The notes under the pieces were generated by a model. The model was not told the origin of the DNA. It did no database searches and saw only the letters and a list, made by a program, of their open reading frames with translations. A stretch of DNA of 64,000 bases from Zobellia uliginosa (GTDB lineage: Bacteria; Bacteroidota; Bacteroidia; Flavobacteriales; Flavobacteriaceae), in the NCBI RefSeq assembly GCF_900156625.1, contig NZ_FTOB01000003.1, positions 558,001 through 622,000 of the forward strand, given 5' to 3'. This document shows, one piece after another, positions 17,055 to 27,265 of this stretch (position 1 is the stretch's first letter; each line of letters starts with the position of its first letter). Both the position numbers and the translations under genes were made by a program.

Positions 17055-18695
17055 ATGATGAAAAAGCTTTCCCTCGTCGCATTGGCGGCCAGTACATTTA
17101 TACTATCGTGTAGTGACGAAACCACGGTCTTTAAAGATACCGAAGATGATATTTCCATTGAAGCCAAGGCATCGGTTTTAGAGAATAGTATTCTCTATGA
17201 CGACGCCGGTGTTCTTGAAATAAGAAAAACGGACGGTTCTACAGGAAAGACTTCCAAGACCATAGAGGAGATGGCTGGCGATTACCCCTTGACCTTGGTC
17301 GCCCGTGTTGATCCACCGTCTTATACGGGCGGAGATAACCTTACCGCATCGCATGTCGATGTAGACGGCAATTATGCCTACGTATCGTATAATACGGTAG
17401 AGGACGGTTATGCAGGTGGTATCGATATCATTGATGTAAGCGACCCGAACAACCCTAAAGTTACATCGCGACTGTATTATAGCAATGCCGATATCAATGC
17501 GGTAGAGTACGACAACGGCTATGTTTACGCTGTGGGCGGGGTAGATTCGGAAAAGTCCGCTAGGGCCACTTCCAATTCCTTTATTGTTAAAATACCTGCT
17601 TCAGGTGGTAAATTGGATGTCAGCAGGGAGTTGACCTATGGTTTCCAAGAAGGATTTACGGCCAATGATGTAGAGGTAACCACAAATGGTATATTGGTCA
17701 CAAGCGGAAAAGATGGCTTGTTGACTTCCTATAAAAAAACCGATCTATCGACCAAAAACGACGTTTCTTTTTCCGATTTGCGTTCGGTAGCCTATGAAAA
17801 TGGGGTTGTAGCCGTATTGGATGCGAGCCAAGGCGTAAGCATCATGGATGAAAATTTTGTAGAACGTAAAATCATTGCTATCGATTCCGATTTTGGACAG
17901 AGTAGCAAAAGGACCTTGGATTTTTCAGGGGAAAAAATAATCGTATCGGAAGGTGCCAAAGGTGCTGGGGTCTATAATATGGACAGTGGTAGCTTGATCG
18001 AGTATATTCCCATCCTTTTAAATCCTGTAGGTACCGAAACGGAAAACATCGTTACCAATGCCGTGGCTATGAACGAAGAGATTCTGTTAATGGCCAATGG
18101 GGGTGCGGGACTCTGTCTTACCGAAGATGTAGACGGGCAAACCAATATAGTGGGGGTGGTAGACCTTGATGGGTCGATCAACTACGTGGCCTCAAAAGGG
18201 GATTATGTTTTTGCGGCTTCGGGTAAAGCAGGACTCCAAATCGTAAAACTTAACCGACCGGATCAAAGTTTGGAAAACCGTTGTTCGGATCTTGATCCTT
18301 ACCACGGTAGTGCCAACCTCTATGTGAGTGAAGGTGATGTAAAGGAATACAGTGGGTCTAAGCGTTTCAATAAACTTGAAGTAGATGGCTCTTTGCTACT
18401 TTGTGGTACGTGGACAGTGAACAGTACCAGTTATGTGAATAGTAATGGACTCTTCGAGATGAAGGGGACCTTGGTCGTGGGGAGAAACAATAAGAGAAAA
18501 AATATAGTCGTAAACAAGGATGCCGTGCTCAGGGTAGAAGGTAACCTGTACATATATGGTGACCTGATCTTGAATGAGGGCGCTACCGTAGAATTTATAG
18601 GTGACGATTCGGTTGCCAATATTTTCGGGAGTGTAAAGCTTCTTGAAAACGCCAAAGTAAAAGGTACGTTTAGGGACGTACAGGGGAAGTTCTAA
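17055..18695 (+). CDS. LVIVD-repeat beta-propeller lipoprotein with beta-rich C-terminal domain
   Basis: The 546-residue product has a lipoprotein signal peptide (lipobox ILSC, Cys about residue 19). Repeats of the type DVDGNYAYVSYNT, IDIIDVSDPNNPKV, and later DYVFAASGKAGLQIVKL indicate a beta-propeller of LVIVD-like blades over roughly residues 90-410. The last ~120 residues (VDGSLLLCGTWTVN, FEMKGTLVVGRNN, LRVEGNLYIYGDLILNEGAT) form short regular strands like a beta-helix or bactofilin fold. A surface binding role is plausible but no ligand is known. Two adjacent ATGs at 17055 and 17058 could both serve as start. Confidence 0.7.
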   Translation: MMKKLSLVALAASTFILSCSDETTVFKDTEDDISIEAKASVLENSILYDDAGVLEIRKTDGSTGKTSKTIEEMAGDYPLTLVARVDPPSYTGGDNLTASHVDVDGNYAYVSYNTVEDGYAGGIDIIDVSDPNNPKVTSRLYYSNADINAVEYDNGYVYAVGGVDSEKSARATSNSFIVKIPASGGKLDVSRELTYGFQEGFTANDVEVTTNGILVTSGKDGLLTSYKKTDLSTKNDVSFSDLRSVAYENGVVAVLDASQGVSIMDENFVERKIIAIDSDFGQSSKRTLDFSGEKIIVSEGAKGAGVYNMDSGSLIEYIPILLNPVGTETENIVTNAVAMNEEILLMANGGAGLCLTEDVDGQTNIVGVVDLDGSINYVASKGDYVFAASGKAGLQIVKLNRPDQSLENRCSDLDPYHGSANLYVSEGDVKEYSGSKRFNKLEVDGSLLLCGTWTVNSTSYVNSNGLFEMKGTLVVGRNNKRKNIVVNKDAVLRVEGNLYIYGDLILNEGATVEFIGDDSVANIFGSVKLLENAKVKGTFRDVQGKF

Positions 18696-18718
18696 GGAAT
18701 TGGCCCTAATATAAAAAC

Positions 18719-18753
18719 AAAAGCCCCGACCAGTTAAGGTCGGGGCTTTTGTT
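18719..18753. terminator. Bidirectional intrinsic terminator
   Basis: AAAAGCCCCGACC and GGTCGGGGCTTTT flank a 6-base loop. A-runs and T-runs on both sides make it work in both directions, which suits the convergent genes ending at 18695 and 18771. Confidence 0.9.
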
Positions 18754-18770
18754 ATTAGGTATAGGTAATT

Positions 18771-19889
18771 TTACTTTAAAAGCTCAGCTACTTTTTGTTC
18801 CAAGGCCGGACCTCTTAGGTTCTTGGCGATGATTACTCCATTTTCATCCAAAAGGAATGCAGCGGGAATGGCATCGACATTGTATAATTTGGCAATGGGA
18901 TCGTTGAAATAAGCTAGGTTTGATACTTGGTGCCAGGCCAATCCGTCATCGGCGATAGCCTTTTTCCAAGCCTCTTCGGTCTTGTCTAATGAAACACCGA
19001 CAATGTTGAGTCCTTTGTCATGGTATTTTTCGTAGACCTTAACAACATTCGGATTCTCGGCCCTACAAGGTTTGCACCATGCGGCCCAAAAGTCGACAAG
19101 GGTCACTTTACCAAGAACCTCGTTTAGGGCAACTGTTTTACCTTCGGGGTTAGGAGCCGAAAACTCAGGGGCCTTTGCGCCAATGGCCGTACTCTTTTCA
19201 TTTTCCTCGGCCTGTTTTTGGGCTTCCAATTTCTTTACGATGGTAGCCGCAACCTTGGTCTTTTTGATTTCGGGTGAAAGCGCATCGTACATTTCCTGTG
19301 CCTCGGCAGCCGTAATGGCCCTTGCGCTGGTGGCACGGTCAATAAGTAAGGCCGCTATAAGGGCATTCGGATGCTCTTTGATATAGGTGATCTCAAAGTT
19401 TTTGTACTCCTCCTGAAGTTCCATCATTTCATCCCTAAGGGCCAAAGCCGTAGCCTCGTCCGCTTTTTGCATGTCTTGTTGGATCGACTGGGCACGGGCG
19501 GTAATCTCTTTTGATTTGTCCATGTAGTCCATGAACACATCGTTTTGTGCCGTGCCTTTTACATCGGCAAAGCCCAAGCTGTCTTTTTGTGCACTGAGTT
19601 CAATCTCGCCGTTTTCTAGGATCACAGCAGTATAGCCCATTAGTTTGTCTACAAAAACGTAGTGCATTTCTGGGGTGTCGGCCTGACCGGTAAAAACAAA
19701 TTTCCCGTTTTCCACGGTGGTGGTATCTATATCAACAGGTTGACCGTTGTCGCCCATGGCCTTAAGAAACACTTTGGTGCCGTTTTCGACCTCGCCTCTA
19801 AGGTTTCCTGTAAAACTATAGCCTTCCGGTTTTTGGTTACAGGCGAAAAGACCCACTAAAATACAAACTGACAATACTACTTTTTTCAT
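18771..19889 (-). CDS. TlpA-like thiol-disulfide lipoprotein with DUF4369 domain
   Basis: The 372-residue protein has a lipobox ending in Cys17 (LFAC). An N-terminal DUF4369 region follows (about residues 24-110). After a helical linker rich in Lys and Glu comes a C-terminal thioredoxin fold with the redox pair Cys272 and Cys275 in WAAWCKPC. The cis-proline region IPAAFLLDENG is present. It probably reduces or shuffles disulfides in the periplasm. This architecture is common in Bacteroidota. The -7 box at 19910-19917 and terminators on both sides suggest a single-gene transcript. Confidence 0.85.
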   Translation of the reverse strand: MKKVVLSVCILVGLFACNQKPEGYSFTGNLRGEVENGTKVFLKAMGDNGQPVDIDTTTVENGKFVFTGQADTPEMHYVFVDKLMGYTAVILENGEIELSAQKDSLGFADVKGTAQNDVFMDYMDKSKEITARAQSIQQDMQKADEATALALRDEMMELQEEYKNFEITYIKEHPNALIAALLIDRATSARAITAAEAQEMYDALSPEIKKTKVAATIVKKLEAQKQAEENEKSTAIGAKAPEFSAPNPEGKTVALNEVLGKVTLVDFWAAWCKPCRAENPNVVKVYEKYHDKGLNIVGVSLDKTEEAWKKAIADDGLAWHQVSNLAYFNDPIAKLYNVDAIPAAFLLDENGVIIAKNLRGPALEQKVAELLK

Positions 19890-19909
19890 TCCTTTTATTT
19901 AAGATTGAG

Positions 19910-19917
19910 CAAATGTA
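19910..19917 (-). promoter_or_regulatory. Promoter -7 box of the TlpA-like gene
   Basis: On the minus strand this reads TACATTTG, an exact TAnnTTTG, 20 bases before the ATG at 19889. Confidence 0.6.
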
Positions 19918-19931
19918 GGTATATATCGGTA

Positions 19932-19968
19932 CAAAAAAAAGCCCTTGACAGTATGTGTCAAGAGCTTA
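19932..19968 (-). terminator. Terminator of the outer-membrane protein gene
   Basis: On the minus strand AGCTCTTGACA and TGTCAAGGGCT (one mismatch) flank a 5-base loop and are followed by a run of eight or more Ts. It lies just past the stop of the gene at 19990-20508. Confidence 0.8.
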
Positions 19969-19989
19969 GGTGTATTTGAGGTATGATTT

Positions 19990-20508
19990 TTAAAACTGGT
20001 ATCGAATACCAAGTGCGATATCAAAGTTGAAGCGATTGTCAAAATTGGAAAATCCGATAAGTCCGATTTCAGGTCTAAAGTCCAAAGACACTACTATCGG
20101 AAGGTCGAAGTTGTATTCCACACCCACATCACCGGCCAAGAAAACGAAAAGTCCCCCATCGGGATCTTCGGCAATGGTCGGGTTGTTTCTGTTGGGAACA
20201 GGGGCGAAATCTACACTGCCCAATCCGGCACCGGCACCGTAGAACCAGTTGAATCCCCTGTCTATGTTGTAGATCCATTGGTAGACTCCGGTCAGTTTGA
20301 TCGCGTCGAACTCGCGGCTATCGCGGTAACCTAGGTCAAACTCGGCACGGGTATACCGGCCTATTAATCTTTGATAAGAGATTTCTGCCCCGAAACCATC
20401 GCTATCGCCAAGCCTTAAACCTAATGCGTTGTCAGATATGTCTTGGGCCTGTAGGGAAAGTGCCATAGAGCAAAAGCAAATAAAAAATAAAAATTTCCAA
20501 TTTTTCAT
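19990..20508 (-). CDS. Small outer-membrane beta-barrel protein
   Basis: This 172-residue protein has a signal peptide (cleavage near LQAQ, residue 22) and a mature part made of alternating strands (GLRLGDSDGFGAEISYQRL, GADFDLGY-like segments, FRPEIGLIGF). It ends in RYQF with a terminal aromatic residue, typical of outer-membrane barrels. The size fits an eight-stranded OmpX/OmpW-like barrel of unknown function. It is transcribed alone, with a terminator downstream. Confidence 0.7.
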   Translation of the reverse strand: MKNWKFLFFICFCSMALSLQAQDISDNALGLRLGDSDGFGAEISYQRLIGRYTRAEFDLGYRDSREFDAIKLTGVYQWIYNIDRGFNWFYGAGAGLGSVDFAPVPNRNNPTIAEDPDGGLFVFLAGDVGVEYNFDLPIVVSLDFRPEIGLIGFSNFDNRFNFDIALGIRYQF

Positions 20509-20595
20509 GTTCTTGTGATTTTTGGTTCTAAAAAGGCGTTTTACGTTCGTCTTTCAAGCATAAAAACTTAATTTAGCGTTCTAAATTGTCTACCG

Positions 20596-23505
20596 TTGAA
20601 TAAAAATTTACTTCAAGAATTAGCTGACTCGCTACAAGGTCGTGTTTTATCGGATAGTTTAACAAAAACCCTATATGCCACCGATGCTTCGGTCTATAGA
20701 AAAATTCCTACGGCCGTTACTTTCCCGGAAACCGTAGAGGATCTAAAAACCTTGGTCCGGTTTGCCAACAAGCATAAAATAGGCCTAATTCCTAGAACCG
20801 CAGGTACCTCCTTGGCGGGGCAAGTAGTGGGTGAGGGAATCGTTGTAGATACCTCCAAGCACTTTACAAAAATCGTTAGTGTCGATGAGAAAAACAAACA
20901 GGTTACGGTACAGCCCGGCGTCATTCGCGATGAGCTAAACCAATTCTTGGAGCCTTACGGCCTGTTCTTCGGCCCCAATACCTCTACGGCCAACCGATGT
21001 ATGATCGGGGGTATGGTAGGAAACAATTCTTCGGGTACGACTTCTATCAAGTACGGTATTACACGCGAAAAGGTAGTTTCCTTAAAAACCATATTGTCCG
21101 ATGGCAGTGAAGTGGAATTCAAGGCCCTTACCGCCTCGGAATTCGAAGAGAAAAAGAGCCTGAACACTATGGAGGGCACCATCTATAGGGAGATTTATAG
21201 GGAATTGTCGCCCAAAGAGGTGCAAGAACGTATTTTTGAAGAGTTTCCTAAACCTGAGATACACCGAAGGAACACGGGCTATGCGGTAGATGAGTTGTTG
21301 AATACCAACGTATTTGGCGATACCGATAAAAAAATAAATGTCTGTAAATTGTTGAGCGGTAGTGAGGGCACCTTGGCCTTTACTACGGAAATTACCTTAA
21401 GCCTTGATGAGATACCGCCCAAGTTGCAGGCTATGGTGGTCACCCACTACAGGACCTTGGAGGACTGTTTGACGGATGTGGCCCCCGTTATGAAACACGA
21501 TCTGCACCTGTGTGAAATGATGGACAAGGTGATCTTGGACTGTACAAAGAACAACAGGGAGCAGCTGAAGAACCGGTTTTTTGTGGAAGGCGATCCGGCG
21601 GCACTATTAATGTTGGAAGTAAAGGCGCATACCGAAGAAGATTTGGAGCGACAGCTAAAAGAATTACATACCACTATCGAGGCCTCTGGCCTAAGTTATG
21701 CCAGCCCCGTACTCTATGGGGCCGATGTAAACAAGGCCGTAGCATTGCGTAAGGCGGGACTGGGGCTTTTAGGAAACATGGTCGGTGACCGTAAGGCGGT
21801 CGCCTGTATTGAGGATACTGCGGTAGCCCTTGATGACCTAAAGCCTTTTATATCGGAGTTCACGAAAATCATGGACGGCTATAAGCAATCGGCCGTTTAC
21901 TACGCCCATGCCGGGGCGGGGGAATTGCACTTGCGGCCGATCTTAAACCTGAAAAAATCAGATGATGTGGCCATGTTCAGGGGGATTACCACCGATGTGG
22001 CGCGGTTGACCAAAAAATACAAAGGCTCGTTCAGCGGGGAACATGGGGACGGAATCGTACGTGCCGAATTTATACCGATCATGGTCGGGGAGGAAAATTA
22101 TCAGTTGTTGAGACGGATAAAATCCTTTTTTGACCCTGAGGGGATTTTTAATCCCGGTAAGATTGTCGATGCCTATCCCATGGATGAATCCCTTCGCTAT
22201 GAAGTAGACCGCAAGGAACCTGAAATCAAGACCTTATTGGATTTTTCCGATTCGGAAGGTATTCTTAAGGCTACCGAAAAATGTAACGGAGGCGGAGACT
22301 GTAGGAAAACCGAAAATGCGGCCGGGGCCATGTGCCCAAGCTTTCACGCGACAAGGGACGAAAAGAATACGACAAGGGGAAGGGCCAATGCCCTTCGGGA
22401 ATATTTGACGGTCGGGGAGAAGAAAAACAACTTCGACCAAAAGGAACTCAAAGAGGTTTTTGACCTCTGTTTGAGCTGCAAGGCCTGCGCTACGGAATGT
22501 CCGAGTAATGTAGACGTGGCTACCTTAAAGGCCGAATTTTTGTATCAGTACCAAGAAGCGAACGGCTACCCCTTGAGGAGCAAATTGTTTGCCTACAATA
22601 CTCGCTTGAACAAATTGGGAAGTAAGGTGCCGGGCTTGACCAATGCCGTTTACGAATCGAAGTTTTTGAGTGGTTTATTAAAGAAATCTTCAGGGGTCGC
22701 TCCCGAGCGAAACCTACCCAAGGTTTATAGCTTTGATTTCGATGAATACCTGCAATCGATTAGAGCACAGTATACTGTAAGTAAAAGAAAAATAGTTTTA
22801 TATATTGATGAATTCAGTCAGTACCTCGATGTTGAGCTAGGGAAAGATGCCATCGTCTTATTGGTGAAATTGGGCTATGACCTTCAATTGTTCTATGGGG
22901 AAAGTGGTCGTACCTACTTGTCAAAGGGCTTTTTAAAACAGGCTAAAAAATTGGCATTGGCGAATATTCCCAAGCTAAAGGCATTTGCTGATGCGGGACT
23001 TCCCGTAGTCGGTTTGGAGCCTTCTGCCATTTTAACCTTTCGCGATGAGTACAAGCGTTTCTCGCAAGATCCTGAGGTAACCGATGCCATAGCGCTCAAT
23101 GCCTATTTGGTAGAGGAGTTTTTGGCAAAGGAAATAGAGGGCAACCAACTTTCCTCCGAACTGTTTACCAAAGAGGCCAAGACCGTTAAGATTCACTCGC
23201 ATTGCCATCAAAAGGCCTTGAGTAACCAAAAAGTGACCTTTGATGTGCTTAATCTTCCCGAGAACTACAAGGTTTCCATCATCAGTTCGGGCTGTTGTGG
23301 TATGGCCGGTTCCTTTGGTTATGAAAAGGAGCATTACGAGGTAAGTATGAAGGTAGGGGAACTCAAGCTTTTTCCTTCCGTTAGAAAATCGCCGGAAGAC
23401 ACCATTATATCCGCTAACGGTACGAGTTGTAGGCATCAGATCTACGACGGTACCAAACGTGAGGCCCAGCACCCGGTAAGTATATTGAAGAACGCTTTGG
23501 TATAG
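20596..23505 (+). CDS. FAD-binding and Fe-S dehydrogenase, fused GlcD/GlcF type (D-lactate/2-hydroxyacid dehydrogenase-like)
   Basis: This is a 969-residue fusion. Residues about 35-250 form an FAD-binding type 4 domain (LIPRTAGTSLAGQ, GGMVGNNSSGTTSIKYG). Residues about 270-530 form the FAD-linked oxidase C-terminal domain (YYAHAGAGELHLRP, SGEHGDGIVR). Then come two cysteine clusters for iron-sulfur centres (CNGGGDC...MCPSF and CLSCKACATECPS) and CCG motifs (HSHCHQKAL, SGCCGMAGSFGYEKE). Such enzymes oxidise D-lactate, glycolate or related 2-hydroxyacids and feed the quinone pool. The start must be the TTG at 20596, because no in-frame ATG lies upstream or before the conserved region. Confidence 0.85.
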   Translation: MNKNLLQELADSLQGRVLSDSLTKTLYATDASVYRKIPTAVTFPETVEDLKTLVRFANKHKIGLIPRTAGTSLAGQVVGEGIVVDTSKHFTKIVSVDEKNKQVTVQPGVIRDELNQFLEPYGLFFGPNTSTANRCMIGGMVGNNSSGTTSIKYGITREKVVSLKTILSDGSEVEFKALTASEFEEKKSLNTMEGTIYREIYRELSPKEVQERIFEEFPKPEIHRRNTGYAVDELLNTNVFGDTDKKINVCKLLSGSEGTLAFTTEITLSLDEIPPKLQAMVVTHYRTLEDCLTDVAPVMKHDLHLCEMMDKVILDCTKNNREQLKNRFFVEGDPAALLMLEVKAHTEEDLERQLKELHTTIEASGLSYASPVLYGADVNKAVALRKAGLGLLGNMVGDRKAVACIEDTAVALDDLKPFISEFTKIMDGYKQSAVYYAHAGAGELHLRPILNLKKSDDVAMFRGITTDVARLTKKYKGSFSGEHGDGIVRAEFIPIMVGEENYQLLRRIKSFFDPEGIFNPGKIVDAYPMDESLRYEVDRKEPEIKTLLDFSDSEGILKATEKCNGGGDCRKTENAAGAMCPSFHATRDEKNTTRGRANALREYLTVGEKKNNFDQKELKEVFDLCLSCKACATECPSNVDVATLKAEFLYQYQEANGYPLRSKLFAYNTRLNKLGSKVPGLTNAVYESKFLSGLLKKSSGVAPERNLPKVYSFDFDEYLQSIRAQYTVSKRKIVLYIDEFSQYLDVELGKDAIVLLVKLGYDLQLFYGESGRTYLSKGFLKQAKKLALANIPKLKAFADAGLPVVGLEPSAILTFRDEYKRFSQDPEVTDAIALNAYLVEEFLAKEIEGNQLSSELFTKEAKTVKIHSHCHQKALSNQKVTFDVLNLPENYKVSIISSGCCGMAGSFGYEKEHYEVSMKVGELKLFPSVRKSPEDTIISANGTSCRHQIYDGTKREAQHPVSILKNALV

Positions 23506-23509
23506 GGGT

Positions 23510-24370
23510 CTAGGGCAGGGGAGGTTCGCCTTCCCTTTCGCGCCGCTCCGCCGTATCGGCAATGGAGTCGATCAGGTCTTGAATGTTCATGTTCTTCAGT
23601 TCTTCGTCCATAAAAAACGGCGAAAGCTTGTCGTGATTGTACCGGTAGACCTTCCAGCGCTTTAAGGAGTACTCCAAGGCGGTCAAATTTTCGACCCAAT
23701 CGCCCGAATTGAGGTAAGTACAGGCTCCTTTATTGGTTTCGTATACGATTTTTTTAGGCTGGTGTATGTGTCCGCATACCACATAATCGTAGTCGTTTTC
23801 AATGGCGACCTCCGCTACCGAGCGTTCAAAGTTGGCGGTGTACTGAAGACTTTTATGGGCATTGTCCCTGATTTTTTTTGAAAGGGAATATTTTTCCCTG
23901 CCTATCTTTTTTAGTGACCAGTTAAAGGTTTTGTTGGCGGCAAAGAGCAAGACGTATCCGTATCCGCCCAATTTGGTAAGCCATTTGGTGTTTTTTATGG
24001 AAATATCGAAAATGTCACCGTGAAAGAACCAGGTCTTTTTGCCGTTCAGGTTCAGTACCAATTTGTCCACAATTTTTAGGTTGCCCAGGGCTAGGCCCGA
24101 AAAACGACGCATGGCGTCATCGTGGTTGCCTGTAATGTAGTACACCTCCGTGCCCTTCATGGAAAGGGTGATAATCTTGCGCAGTATTTTTGAATGGATA
24201 GGGGGGAAGAAGCTTTCTTTGTGGCGTTGGACTTCTAGAATGTCCCCGTTGAGCACCAATATTTTAGGTTGTACGCTGCTCAAATAGGTCAATAGCTCAT
24301 CGGCATGGCACTCCCGCGTGCCCAAATGAACATCGGAAATTACTACGATGTCTAATTTTCGTTTTTTCAT
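23510..24370 (-). CDS. LpxH-like metallophosphoesterase (UDP-2,3-diacylglucosamine diphosphatase family)
   Basis: This 286-residue calcineurin-type phosphoesterase shows the metal motifs in order: DVHLG (residue ~12), LNGDIL, GNHDD, and CGHIHQPK. The spacing and the YLNSGDWVENLTALEY segment fit the LpxH-like group that cleaves UDP-diacylglucosamine in lipid A synthesis. A role on another nucleotide substrate is possible. It converges with the preceding dehydrogenase with only 4 bases between stops. The long region 24371-24725 lies upstream. Confidence 0.8.
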   Translation of the reverse strand: MKKRKLDIVVISDVHLGTRECHADELLTYLSSVQPKILVLNGDILEVQRHKESFFPPIHSKILRKIITLSMKGTEVYYITGNHDDAMRRFSGLALGNLKIVDKLVLNLNGKKTWFFHGDIFDISIKNTKWLTKLGGYGYVLLFAANKTFNWSLKKIGREKYSLSKKIRDNAHKSLQYTANFERSVAEVAIENDYDYVVCGHIHQPKKIVYETNKGACTYLNSGDWVENLTALEYSLKRWKVYRYNHDKLSPFFMDEELKNMNIQDLIDSIADTAERREREGEPPLP

Positions 24371-24725
24371 GTGCTCTGGTGGTTTGATGTGGAAAAAAAG
24401 TCCTTTACCTTTGAAGTCATGGCAATCGATTTGATGATCAATTTGTTTGTTGTGAGGACTTTATACAAATAAAACCTATGGATGTAAAGGGAATGTCAAA
24501 TAGATGATATCAATACATTTTGAAACCATTAAATAAACATTAAGTCAGCTTTGGTTTGGGATAGGGGGAAATAGGGAAAACTGAATTTTGGTGGACAGTA
24601 ATTTAAGATTTACCTTTGGTCGGCAAGAAAAACAAGGAGAAAATTGCTTGGACGTATATACGGATACATGAAAGCTCTATTTTCGGGATTGTTTTTTACG
24701 ATTTAATAACTCTTAATTTTTAGGA
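24371..24725. other. Gene-free divergent regulatory region before aroC
   Basis: No reading frame is convincing here. TACCTTTG at 24611-24618 matches TAnnTTTG on the plus strand and could serve aroC with a leader of about 100 bases. A second match at 24406-24413 is probably chance. No riboswitch or leader-peptide attenuator for aromatic amino acids was recognised. Confidence 0.5.
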
Positions 24726-25796
24726 ATGGCAGGAAACACTTTCGGTAATATATTTAAGGTCGCAACTTTTGGAGAATCCCATGGCGCGGCCATAGGAGGT
24801 GTTTTAGATGGATGTCCGTCAGGAATAGAAATCGATTTTGAAGCCATTCAGAAAGAGTTGGACCGAAGAAAACCGGGGCAATCGGCCATTGTGACCCAGA
24901 GAAAGGAGCCTGATACCGTTGAATTCTATTCGGGAATCTTTGAGGGAAAGACTACGGGTACGCCCATAGGTTTTGCCATTCACAATACCAATCAGAAATC
25001 ACACGATTATTCCCATATCAAGGATTCTTATCGTCCTTCCCATGCCGATTACGTCTACGACAAGAAATATGGCTTTAGGGACTACCGGGGTGGGGGACGC
25101 AGTTCGGCCCGGGAAACGGCAAGTAGGGTAGTGGCAGGGGCTATAGCCAAGCAGTTTTTGTCCGACATGAAAATCAACGCCTATGTATCGCAAGTAGGTG
25201 CGATGAAAATGGAAACCCCTTATCAAGAACTCGACTTTTCGCTGATCGAATCGAATCCCGTTCGTTGTCCAGATCCGAAAATGGCGGCAAAGATGGAGGA
25301 ATATATCAAAGAGATCAGAAAGGAAGGCGATACCATAGGCGGTATTATCACCTGTGTGATCCAAAATGTACCTATAGGCCTGGGTGAGCCCGCTTTCGAT
25401 AAATTACATGCCGAATTGGGCAAGGCCATGCTGTCGATCAATGCCGTAAAAGGTTTTGAATATGGGAGCGGGTTTGCCGGCGTGGCCATGAAAGGGAGTG
25501 CGCATAACGACCAGTTCAATCAAGATGGTACCACAAAGACCAATCATAGCGGGGGTATACAAGGGGGGATCAGCAACGGAATGGATATTTACTTCAACGT
25601 GGCCTTTAAACCCGTAGCGACCGTTATTCAGCCGTATCAGACCATTGATAAAGACGGCAATTTCGTGCAGACCAAGGGCAAGGGGCGTCACGACCCTTGT
25701 GTGGTACCGCGTGCCGTGCCTATTGTTGAGGCGATGGCCGCATTGGTAATGGCGGATTTTAGCTTGCTAAATCGCACCATTAAGGCAAATTCATAA
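24726..25796 (+). CDS. aroC: Chorismate synthase
   Basis: This 356-residue protein is chorismate synthase, which converts 5-enolpyruvylshikimate-3-phosphate to chorismate with reduced FMN at the end of the shikimate pathway. Signatures are [14 protein letters not shown] at the N-terminus, [20 protein letters not shown] with [18 protein letters not shown], and FKPVATVI followed by [20 protein letters not shown]. Length and motifs are complete. It stands alone, followed after 98 bases by a symporter gene. Confidence 0.97.
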   Translation: MAGNTFGNIFKVATFGESHGAAIGGVLDGCPSGIEIDFEAIQKELDRRKPGQSAIVTQRKEPDTVEFYSGIFEGKTTGTPIGFAIHNTNQKSHDYSHIKDSYRPSHADYVYDKKYGFRDYRGGGRSSARETASRVVAGAIAKQFLSDMKINAYVSQVGAMKMETPYQELDFSLIESNPVRCPDPKMAAKMEEYIKEIRKEGDTIGGIITCVIQNVPIGLGEPAFDKLHAELGKAMLSINAVKGFEYGSGFAGVAMKGSAHNDQFNQDGTTKTNHSGGIQGGISNGMDIYFNVAFKPVATVIQPYQTIDKDGNFVQTKGKGRHDPCVVPRAVPIVEAMAALVMADFSLLNRTIKANS

Positions 25797-25894
25797 TAAG
25801 ATTATTGGCAATTCTTTAAATCCGGAGGCGATTTGTAGGTTGCTTTTCAGCTTTCGGGTCAAAAACAGTATATTACTTGCTTAAACTTTGATGC

Positions 25895-27220
25895 ATGCGA
25901 AAATTGGAATTACATTGGAGGATCCTGATAGGAATGATATTGGGTATTCTCTTTGGCTTTGGAATGACTAATGTGGATTGGGGGAAGGATTTTGTACTAG
26001 ACTGGATAAATCCTCTCGGAACCATTTTTGTAAAACTCTTGAAGCTTATTGCAATTCCGCTAATCTTGGCTTCGCTCATAAAAGGGATATCCGATCTAAA
26101 GGATATATCTAAATTCCGAAATATTGGTCTGCGTACCATTGCCATTTATATCGGTACTACGGTGGTCGCTATTTCCATCGGACTTATTTTGGTCAATCTT
26201 TTAAAGCCGGGCATCGGTATATCTGAAGATACTATTACCCAGCTCACGGAAACATACTCGAACGACAGTGGGGTTACCTCGAAGCTGGAGGAGGCCTCTA
26301 AGCAGAAAGATAGTGGTCCGCTTCAGTTTTTGGAAGATATGGTGCCCGATAACGCCTTTAAGGCCTTGGGGGATAACAGCTTGATGCTTCAGGTTATCTT
26401 CTTTACCATATTTATGGGTATTTCGATGCTCCTTATAGGGGAGGAAAGGGCCCGGCCTTTAAAGAACTTCTTCGATGCCATGAACGATGTGGTGTTGAAA
26501 ATGGTCGACCTTATCATGCTTACCGCGCCTGTTGCCGTTTTTGCCTTATTGGCCAACGTAGTGGTTTCCTCGGGGGATTCCAATCTGTTGTTTGCGCTAT
26601 TGAAGTATGCCGGGGTCGTCACCTTGGGCTTGGTTTTAATGATCGTGTTCTACAGTCTTGTCGTGGCTACATTTACCCGTTATAATCCTTGGGCTTTCTT
26701 AAAAGAAATGAGTCCCGCCCAGCTTTTGGCCTTTTCTACCAGTTCCAGTGCGGCAACCTTGCCGGTAACCATGGAAAGGGTAGAGGAGCATATTGGGGTG
26801 GATAAGGAGGTATCGAGTTTTGTGCTGCCCGTTGGAGCTACGATCAATATGGACGGAACGAGCCTTTATCAAGGGGTGGCCGCGGTATTCATTGCCCAGG
26901 CCCTCAGTTTTGATTTGCCGTTTTCCGCCCAATTGACCATTGTGCTCACGGCCCTGTTGGCTTCTATCGGTTCGGCCGCCGTACCCGGAGCGGGTATGGT
27001 TATGTTGGTCATCGTTTTAGAGGCCATCGGTTTTCCCGAAGACAAACTGGCCATTGGCCTGGCCTTGATTTTTGCCGTAGACCGACCCTTGGATATGTTG
27101 CGTACGGTGGTAAACGTTACCGGTGACGCCTGTGTGGCCATGATGGTCGCCAAATCGGTCGGAAAGCTCGGAAAACCCAAAGTGCAGAATTGGGACGATT
27201 ATTACGACGAGGTGAAATAA
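25895..27220 (+). CDS. Dicarboxylate/amino acid:cation symporter (DAACS family)
   Basis: This 441-residue membrane protein has about eight helices and two re-entrant loops. The family marks are the serine-rich hairpin FSTSSSAATLPVT, the NMDGTSLYQG motif of helix 7, and PGAGMVMLVIVLEAIGFP with VDRPLDMLRTVVNVTGD in helix 8. It imports glutamate, aspartate or C4-dicarboxylates with sodium or protons. The substrate cannot be narrowed further. It starts at the ATG at 25895, since the overlapping ATG at 25891 is in another frame. Confidence 0.92.
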   Translation: MRKLELHWRILIGMILGILFGFGMTNVDWGKDFVLDWINPLGTIFVKLLKLIAIPLILASLIKGISDLKDISKFRNIGLRTIAIYIGTTVVAISIGLILVNLLKPGIGISEDTITQLTETYSNDSGVTSKLEEASKQKDSGPLQFLEDMVPDNAFKALGDNSLMLQVIFFTIFMGISMLLIGEERARPLKNFFDAMNDVVLKMVDLIMLTAPVAVFALLANVVVSSGDSNLLFALLKYAGVVTLGLVLMIVFYSLVVATFTRYNPWAFLKEMSPAQLLAFSTSSSAATLPVTMERVEEHIGVDKEVSSFVLPVGATINMDGTSLYQGVAAVFIAQALSFDLPFSAQLTIVLTALLASIGSAAVPGAGMVMLVIVLEAIGFPEDKLAIGLALIFAVDRPLDMLRTVVNVTGDACVAMMVAKSVGKLGKPKVQNWDDYYDEVK

Positions 27221-27265
27221 TTTCCTAAGTCCTTCTTGTAGACCATCTTTTTTAAAGAAGTTGTG

